Origin: Pseudomonas syringae CC1557
Lineage (GTDB): Bacteria > Pseudomonadota > Gammaproteobacteria > Pseudomonadales > Pseudomonadaceae
DNA length: 64,000 bases
NCBI RefSeq assembly: GCF_000452705.1
Contig: NZ_CP007014.1
Location: 5,566,001 to 5,630,000 of the forward strand
Direction of reading: 5' to 3'
The stretch's first letter is position 1. The number at the start of each line of letters is the position of its first letter. The notes beneath the pieces were generated by a model. That model was not told the DNA's origin, did not search any database, and was given only the letters and a program-made list of their open reading frames with translations. This document shows, in pieces, positions 28,286 through 35,819 of this stretch. A program made the position numbers and the translations under genes.

Positions 28286-28999
28286 ATGACGACTATGTAC
28301 GACCCGGATCCACCTACTTTGAAAAAGGGGACGATAACAGCATTTTTTTTCGTCATCGCCTCTGCTGCTTTTGGCCCAGCCAATTTCCCTGGCTACTGGT
28401 GGTTATATGGCTGCTTTTCGGTCCTGATGTTTTTTTATACCCTGTATCTAATTTACAGGTGCGAACGCTTTACAACTTTCACCCTGAGCCTGCTTTCCTC
28501 TTTTGTCTTTTCGTTTGGATTTGCCGCTGCAGGGTTAGCTCATGTGGTGCTTCTAGAAGACTTGGCTGCGTCCGTTTCTGAAGCGGTTGCTGTGAACGTC
28601 GGCTTGATCGTGGCTATGCTCGCAATCTATGCCGGCATTTACTTTTCCCCGTCGACGGTTTTTCCTTTTTGCATTACTGGAAATAGAGTTTCGCGGATGT
28701 TGTTGAAGTCCGCCGGGCTAAGTGCAGGGTTTATTTCATGTGTTGGCACGTTGGTGTCCGCAGCGTTTATAGGCGCTGTTTCGGAGTTGACCTCAAGTGC
28801 GGTGGCGGTATTGGGTATGTTCTTTATTTGCGTCGCTTTAATGGTGTATGAGCGGCATGCAATCCGGGGGCTACGCAGCCTCCGCATCAAGGAGAAAACC
28901 CTGCCTGTCCCCTACACCTTCATGCAAATCGACGAGATTCGCGAGGCTCGCAGTCGCTGGTGGTTGGGCAAGCTTTTCAAGTGGGTCGCGGGCACCTGA
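28286..28999 (+). CDS. Multi-pass membrane protein, tandem paralogue 1 (candidate immunity)
   Basis: A 237-residue protein with about six hydrophobic segments between residues 15 and 195 and a hydrophilic C-terminus ending in PYTFMQIDEIREARSRWWLGKLFKWV. The N-terminus MYDPD and the C-terminus are almost the same as in the next gene, so the two are a tandem duplication. The family is unknown to me. The place right after vgrG suggests immunity to a membrane-active toxin, but no such toxin gene is seen next to it. The start ATG is set by alignment with the paralogue; the ribosome-binding site is weak. Confidence 0.65.
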   Translation: MTTMYDPDPPTLKKGTITAFFFVIASAAFGPANFPGYWWLYGCFSVLMFFYTLYLIYRCERFTTFTLSLLSSFVFSFGFAAAGLAHVVLLEDLAASVSEAVAVNVGLIVAMLAIYAGIYFSPSTVFPFCITGNRVSRMLLKSAGLSAGFISCVGTLVSAAFIGAVSELTSSAVAVLGMFFICVALMVYERHAIRGLRSLRIKEKTLPVPYTFMQIDEIREARSRWWLGKLFKWVAGT

Positions 29000-29086
29000 T
29001 GGAGCTGGCCTGCTCGAGCAAAATCCTGTGACCAGGCCCGGCATGACTAAGAATGCGGAGAACACAATCAAGGAATACCTACCATA

Positions 29087-29818
29087 ATGAGCACCATATA
29101 CGATCCAGACGCACGAACGGTCAAGCAGGCATCGGTAGCGATATTTTTACTGACCGTGACCCTCGGTGTGATAGGCCCCTTAAGTTTTTCGGGTGGATGG
29201 TGGGTTTACGGATGTTTATCGTCAGCGGCGTTTATTTACATGCTTTATATGCGATACACGTGTGAACGCTACACGTTGTTTACCTCAAGCTATTTCATTC
29301 TATTGATTTTCCTTCTCGCATTTGCAACCGCGTGCGTAAGCTACACCGTTGTTACAGACGATTTAGGTGGCTCTGAGTTCGCGGGCGGGCTTGCCACTTT
29401 ATTCATATTGACTTCTGTCATGCTGATCTATTTGTTTATATACTTTACGCCGACAAAAGAATTTCCATTCGAGGTGTCCGGCAATAAGGTTTCTTTCAGC
29501 GCCCCTGATACATCCAGCCTCCCCGCCAGCATTGTTGCAGGCCTTGGAACATTAATGGCCTCTGTAGTTATCCGATCTGCTACCCCGTTTACAACGGGCA
29601 TCCTTATTATTTTGCTATTTTTATTCGGGTGCACTTTCATGCTCATACACTCCCGCCATCTTATTAGAGGCCTGCGCACCCTACGCATCCAGGAGAGAAC
29701 CATGCCCACCCCCTATACCTTCATGCAAATCGACGAGATTCGCAAAGCGCGCAGTCGGTGGTGGCTGGGCAGGCTGTTCAAGTGGGTCGCTTCGTGGTCC
29801 AGGTCGCCGGGCACTTGA
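29087..29818 (+). CDS. Multi-pass membrane protein, tandem paralogue 2 (candidate immunity)
   Basis: A 243-residue protein with the same plan as the previous gene: STIYDPD start, paired membrane helices, CERYT motif after the second helix, and the conserved C-terminal PYTFMQIDEIRKARSRWWLGRLFKWV. The central helices are much more diverged than the two ends. It has its own start about 88 bp after paralogue 1. The function is unknown; a role as immunity or membrane accessory protein of the T6SS is only inferred from position. Confidence 0.65.
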   Translation: MSTIYDPDARTVKQASVAIFLLTVTLGVIGPLSFSGGWWVYGCLSSAAFIYMLYMRYTCERYTLFTSSYFILLIFLLAFATACVSYTVVTDDLGGSEFAGGLATLFILTSVMLIYLFIYFTPTKEFPFEVSGNKVSFSAPDTSSLPASIVAGLGTLMASVVIRSATPFTTGILIILLFLFGCTFMLIHSRHLIRGLRTLRIQERTMPTPYTFMQIDEIRKARSRWWLGRLFKWVASWSRSPGT

Positions 29819-29854
29819 TATTCGATGACCGCTACATGACGGCCCGGCACCCCG

Positions 29855-30202
29855 CTATTTATCGAACTGGATAACCCGAATCTCGCCATTTTCCGCATCC
29901 ACCGCGTAGGTCACACCATTCCAGCAACCCACGACGATCTGATCATTGTCGTCACAGCAAAGACTTATGAACGGCTTGTCGGCCTGCGTGCCATGTGGGC
30001 TTTCATCGATCTGCCAGAGGACCTCGCCAGTCATCAAAATAGCGAAGATATTCCGGTTGAAAACCTTTCCGGCCGATGGCTCAAGCCGAATTAATACTTT
30101 GCCGCCGGACAGCAGAAACGTATCCACTGGATAAGGCATGCAGACACGCTGACTCTTTATCCAGAGTTCCCCGTCCACGATTCGACAAAGATGCAAACTC
30201 AT
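29855..30202 (-). CDS. Small hypothetical protein, single beta-propeller-like repeat
   Basis: A 115-residue protein on the - strand (a GTG one codon earlier is an alternative start). The sequence has short beta-strand repeats with the patterns ILMTGEVLWQIDESPHG and VVGCWNGVTYAVDAENGEIRV, similar in style to PQQ/WD-like blades. It starts 4 bp after the HD-hydrolase gene stop, so it is probably the last gene of that operon. No known family was recognised. It may be an immunity or accessory gene. Confidence 0.6.
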   Translation of the reverse strand: MSLHLCRIVDGELWIKSQRVCMPYPVDTFLLSGGKVLIRLEPSAGKVFNRNIFAILMTGEVLWQIDESPHGTQADKPFISLCCDDNDQIVVGCWNGVTYAVDAENGEIRVIQFDK

Positions 30203-30205
30203 CAC

Positions 30206-30760
30206 TCAGCCTTCAAAGCCATCAACATACAGCGCCTCGTAACGCACCACTGTATCGGTGAGCCGCTGACGCAGATACCCGCTCGCATGCCCCAAGGCTG
30301 CCAGGATCTGCGCCGACTCGATCAGATACGACGCTCGCTTAGCCTTCTTCCAGGTGGACGGCGCTGACTGGAGATTGGTGATGCGATCACACAACTTGAC
30401 CGACGCAGCTTCTTTGGAATGACTGGCGATCCCGGCGAAATAAAGCGCTTCGGAAAACGGCACGATCAGGTTCTTGCTCAGGCACGCCACGGCTGAGGCG
30501 AGCTCCACACCGAACGCTTCAGCCAACTCATCCTGAGTCACGGGCGTATCCTCCAGCACGTCGTGCAGCAACGCTGTAGGCAAGGCCATTTCAAGCGCGC
30601 CCACGGATTCTTCGCGATGGGCAAAGATCAACTCATTGGCGACCATCGCTACGTGGGTGGTGTAAGGAAGGTCCGAGCCTGTCATCTTTTGGCCGACGTG
30701 GGCATGAGATGCGAATAGCCAGGCTTTGTTGTAGAGGTGTTGCAGGCATGGTTTGGGCAT
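30206..30760 (-). CDS. Small HD-domain hydrolase, MESH1/SpoT-like alarmone hydrolase family
   Basis: A 184-residue protein consisting only of an HD domain. Motifs are YTTHVAMVANEL (His36 region), LLHDVLEDTPVTQDEL (HD-ED motif, about 65-72) and VKLCDRITNLQS (Asp near 125), the arrangement of SpoT/RelA hydrolase domains and stand-alone small alarmone hydrolases (MESH1). The predicted reaction is removal of the 3'-pyrophosphate from (p)ppGpp or related nucleotides. There is no synthetase domain. Within a toxin-immunity block it could protect against nucleotide-pyrophosphate toxins, but a housekeeping role is also possible. Confidence 0.8.
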   Translation of the reverse strand: MPKPCLQHLYNKAWLFASHAHVGQKMTGSDLPYTTHVAMVANELIFAHREESVGALEMALPTALLHDVLEDTPVTQDELAEAFGVELASAVACLSKNLIVPFSEALYFAGIASHSKEAASVKLCDRITNLQSAPSTWKKAKRASYLIESAQILAALGHASGYLRQRLTDTVVRYEALYVDGFEG

Positions 30761-30838
30761 TTGGGTCAGATTCCTTGAGACGCGATAGAAGTCAGGGGCT
30801 GTGAGCTGATCCTCGGAGAGAGTACGCGCGTTTCCCTA

Positions 30839-31936
30839 TCAGTCGCCCAAGGGGTCCTGCAGCGGCGCACGCTCGAACAACTGTTGAGCCAGTCCCTGAA
30901 TATGCTCGGACCATGCGACTTTCTTGACCCATTCCTCAGGCATGCCCGACACCCCATACAGAGCGCCGGCGATTTGTCCGGCAGTGGCGGCTACGCTGTC
31001 GGCATCATCAGCCAGGTTGGCGGCGAGCAGGATGGCGTCTTTGAAATTGTCGGTATTCCAAACGGCCCACAGGGCTGCTTCGAGTGTGTCGATGACATAG
31101 CCGGAGGAGCGGATCTGGTCGCGGTTTTTTTCTTTGTATTCGCCTGCGTTGATGATCATTACCCGAGGCTGAAACGGACCAATCATGGGAGAACAAACTT
31201 CCTGTTTATCCGCCCCATTTAAAGCAAAATGTAATTTAGCCCCTAGAAGCTCGCAACAGCTCACTGCCTCAACTGCGCAGTGCGTAGTTTTACTTTGTGT
31301 TTGACTCTCCATCCATGTAGTGATCAGAGAGTTTCGCCGAAAAATAGCTGTCGGAGCCAATCTGATGATTGAGCCGTTGCCCGCTGTACTAGGTTCCCAG
31401 TTGCCGTTCCAACTCAATCCTTCTTTTAGCCAGCCTTCAAGTGCGTTACGTGTCGCATTACCAATATCAAAACAAACGCCGTTTGCGCTATTTTCTCCTT
31501 GCTGATACCAGCGGCATAGCCGATTCAAGTAGTCTGCGTAATCCAGCTTTCCATTCGCGAGATAGCAGTCAGCCAAGCAAAGAGCCAGGCTGGTATCATC
31601 TGTCCATTCGCCCGCGTTAAGATTGAAAGGACCTCCACCCACCATGTCATGGACGTGACTACGATCACGAGGCAAGAATTCCAGTGTTGTGCCGACGGCA
31701 TCACCTATGGCTAGCCCAAGCAGGCAGCCTTGTGCACGGTCCAGCGCCTGCGCTTCGGTCAAGGTGCATGCCCTTGAGGCTATCCAGTCGGGCCTTTCTA
31801 TCGGCAACCTCGGTGCGTCAGCCTCCAACATGCAATCCATACGTTGAGGCAACCGCGCAGAGGGCGGCGGTAGCATGTGACGGTAGCGCTCAACATATGG
31901 ATGGAGGGTTTCGTTGGAGCTTCTCAAGTCAATCAT
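30839..31936 (-). CDS. ADP-ribosylglycohydrolase (DraG/ARH family)
   Basis: A 365-residue protein. After an unusual N-terminal stretch of about 65 residues, the DraG fold starts with [17 protein letters not shown] and carries the metal-binding motifs [11 protein letters not shown] (TDD) and [18 protein letters not shown] (DxDS). The family removes ADP-ribose from modified arginine or other residues. Some T6SS immunity proteins (for example Tri1 of Serratia) belong to this family and neutralise ADP-ribosylating toxins by enzymatic reversal. ATG at 31936 has AAGGA. It lies downstream of the immunity array, in the same direction. Confidence 0.88.
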   Translation of the reverse strand: MIDLRSSNETLHPYVERYRHMLPPPSARLPQRMDCMLEADAPRLPIERPDWIASRACTLTEAQALDRAQGCLLGLAIGDAVGTTLEFLPRDRSHVHDMVGGGPFNLNAGEWTDDTSLALCLADCYLANGKLDYADYLNRLCRWYQQGENSANGVCFDIGNATRNALEGWLKEGLSWNGNWEPSTAGNGSIIRLAPTAIFRRNSLITTWMESQTQSKTTHCAVEAVSCCELLGAKLHFALNGADKQEVCSPMIGPFQPRVMIINAGEYKEKNRDQIRSSGYVIDTLEAALWAVWNTDNFKDAILLAANLADDADSVAATAGQIAGALYGVSGMPEEWVKKVAWSEHIQGLAQQLFERAPLQDPLGD

Positions 31937-32016
31937 GGGTCCTTCCAGAATAATTTCTCAAGGGACAGAGTCGGGATAAAAAGTCGCTGTCTTTCGGAGA
32001 TTCTATACTGCTTGTT

Positions 32017-32034
32017 AACGGCTAAATAGCCGTT
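32017..32034. terminator. Hairpin at the end of the small immunity gene
   Basis: AACGGCT AAAT AGCCGTT forms a 7-bp perfect stem with a 4-base loop and contains the TAG stop of the small gene at 32022-32285. No U-run follows on the - strand. It may limit transcription from the immunity array into the DraG gene. Confidence 0.3.
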
Positions 32035-32285
32035 CCCCTGTTTGCTCCTGGCTTCTGGATCAAAAGATCATCTCGCTCTCTCCTGCGGCATGTCGTGGCG
32101 AAAGCATCCGCAGCATTCAGGTCTGCGTGGAAAAGATCGAAGCTGGCTTTGTCGATCTCGTAATGCTCCTCGTAGTCGACGAAACTGCTACTCACCGGGA
32201 ATGATAAATAAAAACGACCTGAGGTTTCCTCGATGCCCAAGGAGAACATTAGGTCGCGATGTACAAAAGTGTCGTTAAATTTCAT
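32022..32285 (-). CDS. Small immunity-like protein, unknown family
   Basis: An 87-residue protein. The ATG at 32285 is preferred because AGAGG lies just upstream; a longer frame extends 63 bases further 5'. It is predicted to be mostly beta in the first half (SLGIEETSGRFYLSFPVSSSFVDYEEHYEI) with a helical DLFHADLNAADAFATTCRRRERD part. No named family recognised. It sits 56 bp after the array's Tsi6-like pseudogene and before the DraG gene, and the composition and size fit an immunity protein. Confidence 0.6.
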   Translation of the reverse strand: MKFNDTFVHRDLMFSLGIEETSGRFYLSFPVSSSFVDYEEHYEIDKASFDLFHADLNAADAFATTCRRRERDDLLIQKPGANRGTAI

Positions 32286-32340
32286 AGTTCCTCTTGAGAT
32301 TTCACTTCCCGAGCTATTTCGACATGGACCACGCGCTACC

Positions 32341-32653
32341 TTAGTCACGATATAGAATGCCGGTGGGAAGTTTAATTTTCAGTCCGTTTTCTGACTGATT
32401 CCGATGTAAAAACATCCATCAGCGCTCGTGCCAGTTCGTAATCTGTTTCTTCAAACTCCTTGGCTGCAAGGGCACCGATGAAAAGCTTGTGAAGTCTGGA
32501 CTTGTATTTCTCAACGTCCTCAAAAACGGATTTTATATAGAGAAGCTGATTTAGAACTGATGCGTATATCGGAAACGCAGGATGGCGACTAATACGCACT
32601 TCGGTGAGTAAAATAGCATGACTTATAAATTCCATGGCGGATTCAAACTTCAT
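32341..32653 (-). pseudogene. Tsi6-like immunity gene, copy 2, probably frameshifted at its 3' end
   Basis: The open frame (32372-32653, 93 codons) aligns with the Tsi6-like gene at 34069 through SRLHKLFIGALAAKEFEETDYELARALMD, then diverges and stops. The expected ending GLKIKLP is encoded in another frame and runs to a stop at 32341, which points to a one-base loss near the A5/T5 run at 32408-32412. The protein may still fold, since most of the helical bundle is intact. The family is a NAD(P)-glycohydrolase (Tse6) immunity family. Orphan location, far from the effector, suggests a retained spare or decaying copy. Confidence 0.65.
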
Positions 32654-32704
32654 TATCGGCCTCCCCTAACACATAACATGCTTCATCACTGCGGCACACA
32701 CGAG

Positions 32705-33019
32705 CTATTTCCGATTTCGTTCTGCACGAAGTATTTTTAAGAGCGGAGGTTCTCCGCCCGCAATCTCAATTGAAAATACAGCATATGCTTCTTCCAAATC
32801 GCTGTACTCCTGAAGTCCGTTTTCAGTAAAACGATAACGCCCCGGAATCTTACCCCATTGTATGGGTGATATAATACTTTTTGACTTTGCTAGTTCCAGC
32901 AATACCCTCAGGTCATTATAGAGATGTAACGCCTGAACATCTTTACTTGTATACTCCTTTAGCTTCTCCTCTAAAACTCTTGCTGAAGAACTCAATTCTT
33001 CTATGTTAATTTTTAGCAC
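32705..33019 (-). CDS. Array immunity-like protein, family B copy 1
   Basis: A 104-residue mostly helical protein with GTG start (GAGG just upstream). The family signature seen in three tandem copies here is IPGRYRFTENGLQEYSDLEEAY followed by a short helix ending with LLKILRAERNRK. I do not recognise the family. Position among Tsi6-like genes and small size suggest an immunity function against a toxin not present in this strain, or against a variant of the neighbouring effector. Confidence 0.62.
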   Translation of the reverse strand: MLKINIEELSSSARVLEEKLKEYTSKDVQALHLYNDLRVLLELAKSKSIISPIQWGKIPGRYRFTENGLQEYSDLEEAYAVFSIEIAGGEPPLLKILRAERNRK

Positions 33020-33106
33020 CTCATGATTTAAACTATCACAGCCAAAAAGAAAAATTTATTCGCCCCCCTACCACTGCTAGAAATAAGCTGCACTGCTTCG
33101 TTTCTC

Positions 33107-33140
33107 ATTCCCTATTCCCTATTCCCTATTCCCTATTCCC
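33107..33140. repeat. Heptanucleotide tandem repeat (ATTCCCT, about 4.9 copies)
   Basis: Four perfect ATTCCCT units and a partial fifth (AGGGAAT on the - strand). It lies between family B copy 2 and copy 1, 88 bases upstream of the GTG of copy 1 on the coding (-) strand. Repeats of seven bases can change number by slippage and alter promoter or leader spacing. Confidence 0.9.
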
Positions 33141-33147
33141 AGATATT

Positions 33148-33456
33148 TCAGTCCTTAGCCATTTTGGCCAGCAAAATTTTGTAAGCCTCAGTTTCTCGCC
33201 CCTCGATGAGTTCCATATAGAAATCTGTATATGCAGCCTCCAAATCTTTATATGACTGTAAACTTGTCTCAGTGAAAAGCTTGTAACCTGGAATATCTCG
33301 CGGCTCAACCATTTCAGTGATTTGGCCTCGCTCTGCTCGGGAAAGCAAATCCTCAAGATTCAATAACAATATTGAAGCATTAGGGTCACGATGTTTATAA
33401 AATTTAAGTTTGTCACGAAGCGTTGTAGCTGCCATTCTCAAAGCTTCAACATCCAT
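33148..33456 (-). CDS. Array immunity-like protein, family B copy 2
   Basis: A 102-residue protein. ATG 33456 has a GGAG ribosome-binding site; the open frame extends 45 bases further but without a good start. It carries the family pattern RDIPGYKLFTETSLQSYKDL and the C-terminal EAYKILLAKMAKD. It is the least changed in length of the three family B copies. Function is inferred only from being in the immunity array; the family is unknown to me. Confidence 0.62.
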   Translation of the reverse strand: MDVEALRMAATTLRDKLKFYKHRDPNASILLLNLEDLLSRAERGQITEMVEPRDIPGYKLFTETSLQSYKDLEAAYTDFYMELIEGRETEAYKILLAKMAKD

Positions 33457-33618
33457 ATGTATATTACTCCTATTTGCTATGGCGCAGGTTATCCTGGGCA
33501 TTAGCTAATTCTCACCAGTGCATATGCTATATGTCTCAGAAAGCAGGTCATGCAGCATCAAGATAGCAAGGCACGTGCGCCACACAGAGAAAAAGTTAAC
33601 TGCCCGTGACACTCACCT

Positions 33619-33923
33619 TCACTCCTCGCTCATTTCCCTTTTCAACTTACGTAACAAAGGAGTCTCTCCACCAGTCAGTTCAACCTGAACTCTGCGAAAG
33701 CATGCTCAAGATGGGGATATAGCTGCAAGCCCTCGTCGGTGAATAGGTAACGCCCCGGAATGTCTCGCCACTGCAACTTAACTGTTATCATGCCAAACTC
33801 GGCCAGTTCCATCAGTGGTTCGATTTCAGCCCGAAACGTTTCAACAACGTGATCTGATTTTTTCAAATCTTCAATCACCTCACGCAGTTTTTGTGTTTTT
33901 TGCTTAAGCTTTTCGATATCCAT
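33619..33923 (-). pseudogene. Array immunity-like gene, family B copy 3, frameshifted
   Basis: The open frame from ATG 33923 (AAAGG upstream) ends early at 33675 after AEFRLN. Shifting frame by one base near 33682-33686 restores VELTGGETPLLRKLKREMSEE, which matches the end of copies 1 and 2 (IAGGEPPLLKILRAERNRK), with a stop at 33619. So the original gene was about 100 residues and has lost one base. The first 80 residues (MDIEKLKQK ... WRDIPGRYLFTDEGLQLYPHLEHAFAEF) are intact. Confidence 0.75.
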
Positions 33924-34068
33924 ATGAACCTTTAGCAGCACTAGCAACAAAACTTGAGCATCATCTCTTCGTATGAAATCATCTTTCTCGTAAGAGCTAA
34001 TGTAACCGCTTCAAAAGCTGTAAATGCGCAAGTACTCCACGCCTGCACCGCTTTTAAAAAGTTCGATA

Positions 34069-34365
34069 CTAGTCGGGAAGTATAATTTTCAATCCGCGAG
34101 CTGACTGTATAGCAACATAGTGAGCATCCCTCAAAGCGCGGTCCAACTCTGGGTCGGTTTCCTCAAACTCCTTTGACGCAATAGCACCTATAGTCAATTG
34201 ATGAAGTCTGGATTTATCTTTTTCTGTCCCCTCAAAAACGGCTTTCACGTAGTCAAGCTGAGCAAGGAGCATATCGTACACCGGAAATTGAGGGCATTTG
34301 TCACGCCTATCAACAGTTACTTCGATAGCTTTTTTAATATAATCAATCGGCGCTTTAATATTCAT
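34069..34365 (-). CDS. Tsi6-like immunity protein of the adjacent effector
   Basis: A 98-residue helical protein that closely matches P. aeruginosa Tsi6 as I remember it: the motifs SRLHQLTIGAIASKEFEETDPELDRALRDAHYV and GLKIILP fit the Tsi6 core and end. Tsi6 blocks the NAD(P)+ glycohydrolase toxin domain of Tse6. The ATG overlaps the effector stop region by 4 bp, the classic layout of a cognate effector-immunity pair. The call is firm at family level, with the partner being the gene at 34362. Confidence 0.88.
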   Translation of the reverse strand: MNIKAPIDYIKKAIEVTVDRRDKCPQFPVYDMLLAQLDYVKAVFEGTEKDKSRLHQLTIGAIASKEFEETDPELDRALRDAHYVAIQSARGLKIILPD

Positions 34366-35819
34366 GGTTGGCCCGGCGCAATGAGTTTAAACAATTCTTT
34401 CTGGAGTGCCGTCATTTGTCTAGCCCCCCCTATTGCATCATAAGGCTGATGGCGTATAGACCATGTATCAACTACGGGTGCAGACGTACTCCTTAGCAAA
34501 GTTACCTTATCAGTGGATTGATAAATATTCAACACTTTCGGTACCACTATCTCAGTTTTGTAGATTTTACCAAGCGGGTTGATTCCTAATTGGCCCGGCG
34601 CAACATTCGGCGTTGGCGAAAACCACACTCCTTGCACGCCGTCTGGCACTTGATACTGCCAAAGATTCTTGCCTCTGTTGATCGTTTCAACATAGACCGG
34701 CTTCGTAAAATCTAGTCCAGACATGTATTTTTCGTAATCGACAGGCTTGAGTCCTTGCGACTTGAAAAAATCAACAGCAGTTTCTCGATTTCCACGAATA
34801 TAAATATCTTGTACAAGATCACCAGTACGACCAAATCTTTTGTTCAGATAATCTCGGCGCGATTGAACCTCCAGCACTTTCTTTTCGGCTGGCTTCGCTT
34901 GCGGTCTTGCAGCGGGTTGTTCTTGTTTATCATATTGTTGCGCATCTGTTTGTTTGAAAGACACAGGCTCAGTACCCCTCAACTCCGGCTGAGCCAACAA
35001 CCTCTGCTCATTACGCGCCAACCAATTCGCAAACTGCTTGTTTGAAATCTCCGTCTGGAGCTTGGCACTGCGCGCAGCAATGCTATCCATGCTGCCCATG
35101 AGGCCTGCCTTGACCTGCCCACGCGTCATATAGGTCACGATGGCCGTAAAGAGCAGTACCACCAGTTGCTCTTGGCCCTTTGCAAGCTGGCGGGCAGCGC
35201 GATCAATGCGCTCCTGGATTTCGTATGCCGAACCACCAGTGGGGTCAAGGCCCTCGGGTTTCAAACCTTCGTCAGCGTGCCAGGCAGTGGCGAAGCCTTC
35301 CTGTAGGGTAGAAAGGCAAGCAGGCAGGCCTTGGTAGAAATACTCAGCGATCGATGAGAGGCCCAGCGTCAACAAGATCAGATTGCCAACCTGTAAACCA
35401 ATGCCCGCTCCCGCTGCCGCTACGGGCACAGCGCCCACACCAAAGAAAGCCGCCCCGGCAATGCCCCCAGCGATCGTCCCGACCGCAACGCTGCCGCCCA
35501 GAATCATCGCCACTTCTTTGACCAGTTGCAGCAGTACCGGGAGGATCTGTTCGATCTCGATCGACGCCCACTTGCGCTTAAGATTCGACTCGATAATGGG
35601 CTGGGAAAGCCGCATCGCTGCTTTCACCGAGTCAATCCTGTTGCCTCCCATGTACCCGTAGGCTTGAGTGGCTGTGGTACTGACGCGTCGAGTAAAGCCA
35701 TTCCAGCTGTCGTGAGCGCTCTGCAGCCCATCGCTGTAGCCTTGGTTTAGCGTATTGAATTTATCATCGAGGTTTCGCTCGATGTCATCCCAGCTAGGAA
35801 CATTGGCTAATAGGTCCAT
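34362..35819 (-). CDS. T6SS effector with Tse6-type (Ntox46) NAD-targeting toxin domain
   Basis: A 485-residue protein. Residues 1-90 are soluble, 100-180 contain a Gly/Ala-rich double hydrophobic segment (about GGSVAVGTIAGGIAGAAFFGVG), 195-250 include EIQERIDRAARQLAKGQE and a further hydrophobic stretch, in the style of DUF6861-type T6SS effectors. From about 320 a polymorphic-toxin end begins; RSTSAPVVDTWS fits the [KR]STxxPxxDxx[ST] motif I recall for polymorphic toxin type 46, the class of Tse6. With a Tsi6-like neighbour the predicted action is depletion of NAD(P)+. There is no PAAR domain. The membrane segments may help entry into the target cytoplasm. Confidence 0.82.
   Translation of the reverse strand: MDLLANVPSWDDIERNLDDKFNTLNQGYSDGLQSAHDSWNGFTRRVSTTATQAYGYMGGNRIDSVKAAMRLSQPIIESNLKRKWASIEIEQILPVLLQLVKEVAMILGGSVAVGTIAGGIAGAAFFGVGAVPVAAAGAGIGLQVGNLILLTLGLSSIAEYFYQGLPACLSTLQEGFATAWHADEGLKPEGLDPTGGSAYEIQERIDRAARQLAKGQEQLVVLLFTAIVTYMTRGQVKAGLMGSMDSIAARSAKLQTEISNKQFANWLARNEQRLLAQPELRGTEPVSFKQTDAQQYDKQEQPAARPQAKPAEKKVLEVQSRRDYLNKRFGRTGDLVQDIYIRGNRETAVDFFKSQGLKPVDYEKYMSGLDFTKPVYVETINRGKNLWQYQVPDGVQGVWFSPTPNVAPGQLGINPLGKIYKTEIVVPKVLNIYQSTDKVTLLRSTSAPVVDTWSIRHQPYDAIGGARQMTALQKELFKLIAPGQP

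Noticed and set aside
28141..28581. Open frame of 146 codons overlapping the membrane paralogue gene
   Set aside because: The frame is out of phase with the gene at 28286, which has a clear paralogue; the protein has no recognisable pattern and no good ribosome-binding site.
32086..34365. CRISPR-like array
   Set aside because: The similar units are protein-coding genes about 300 bases long, not short spaced repeats; the only short repeat is the heptamer tract.
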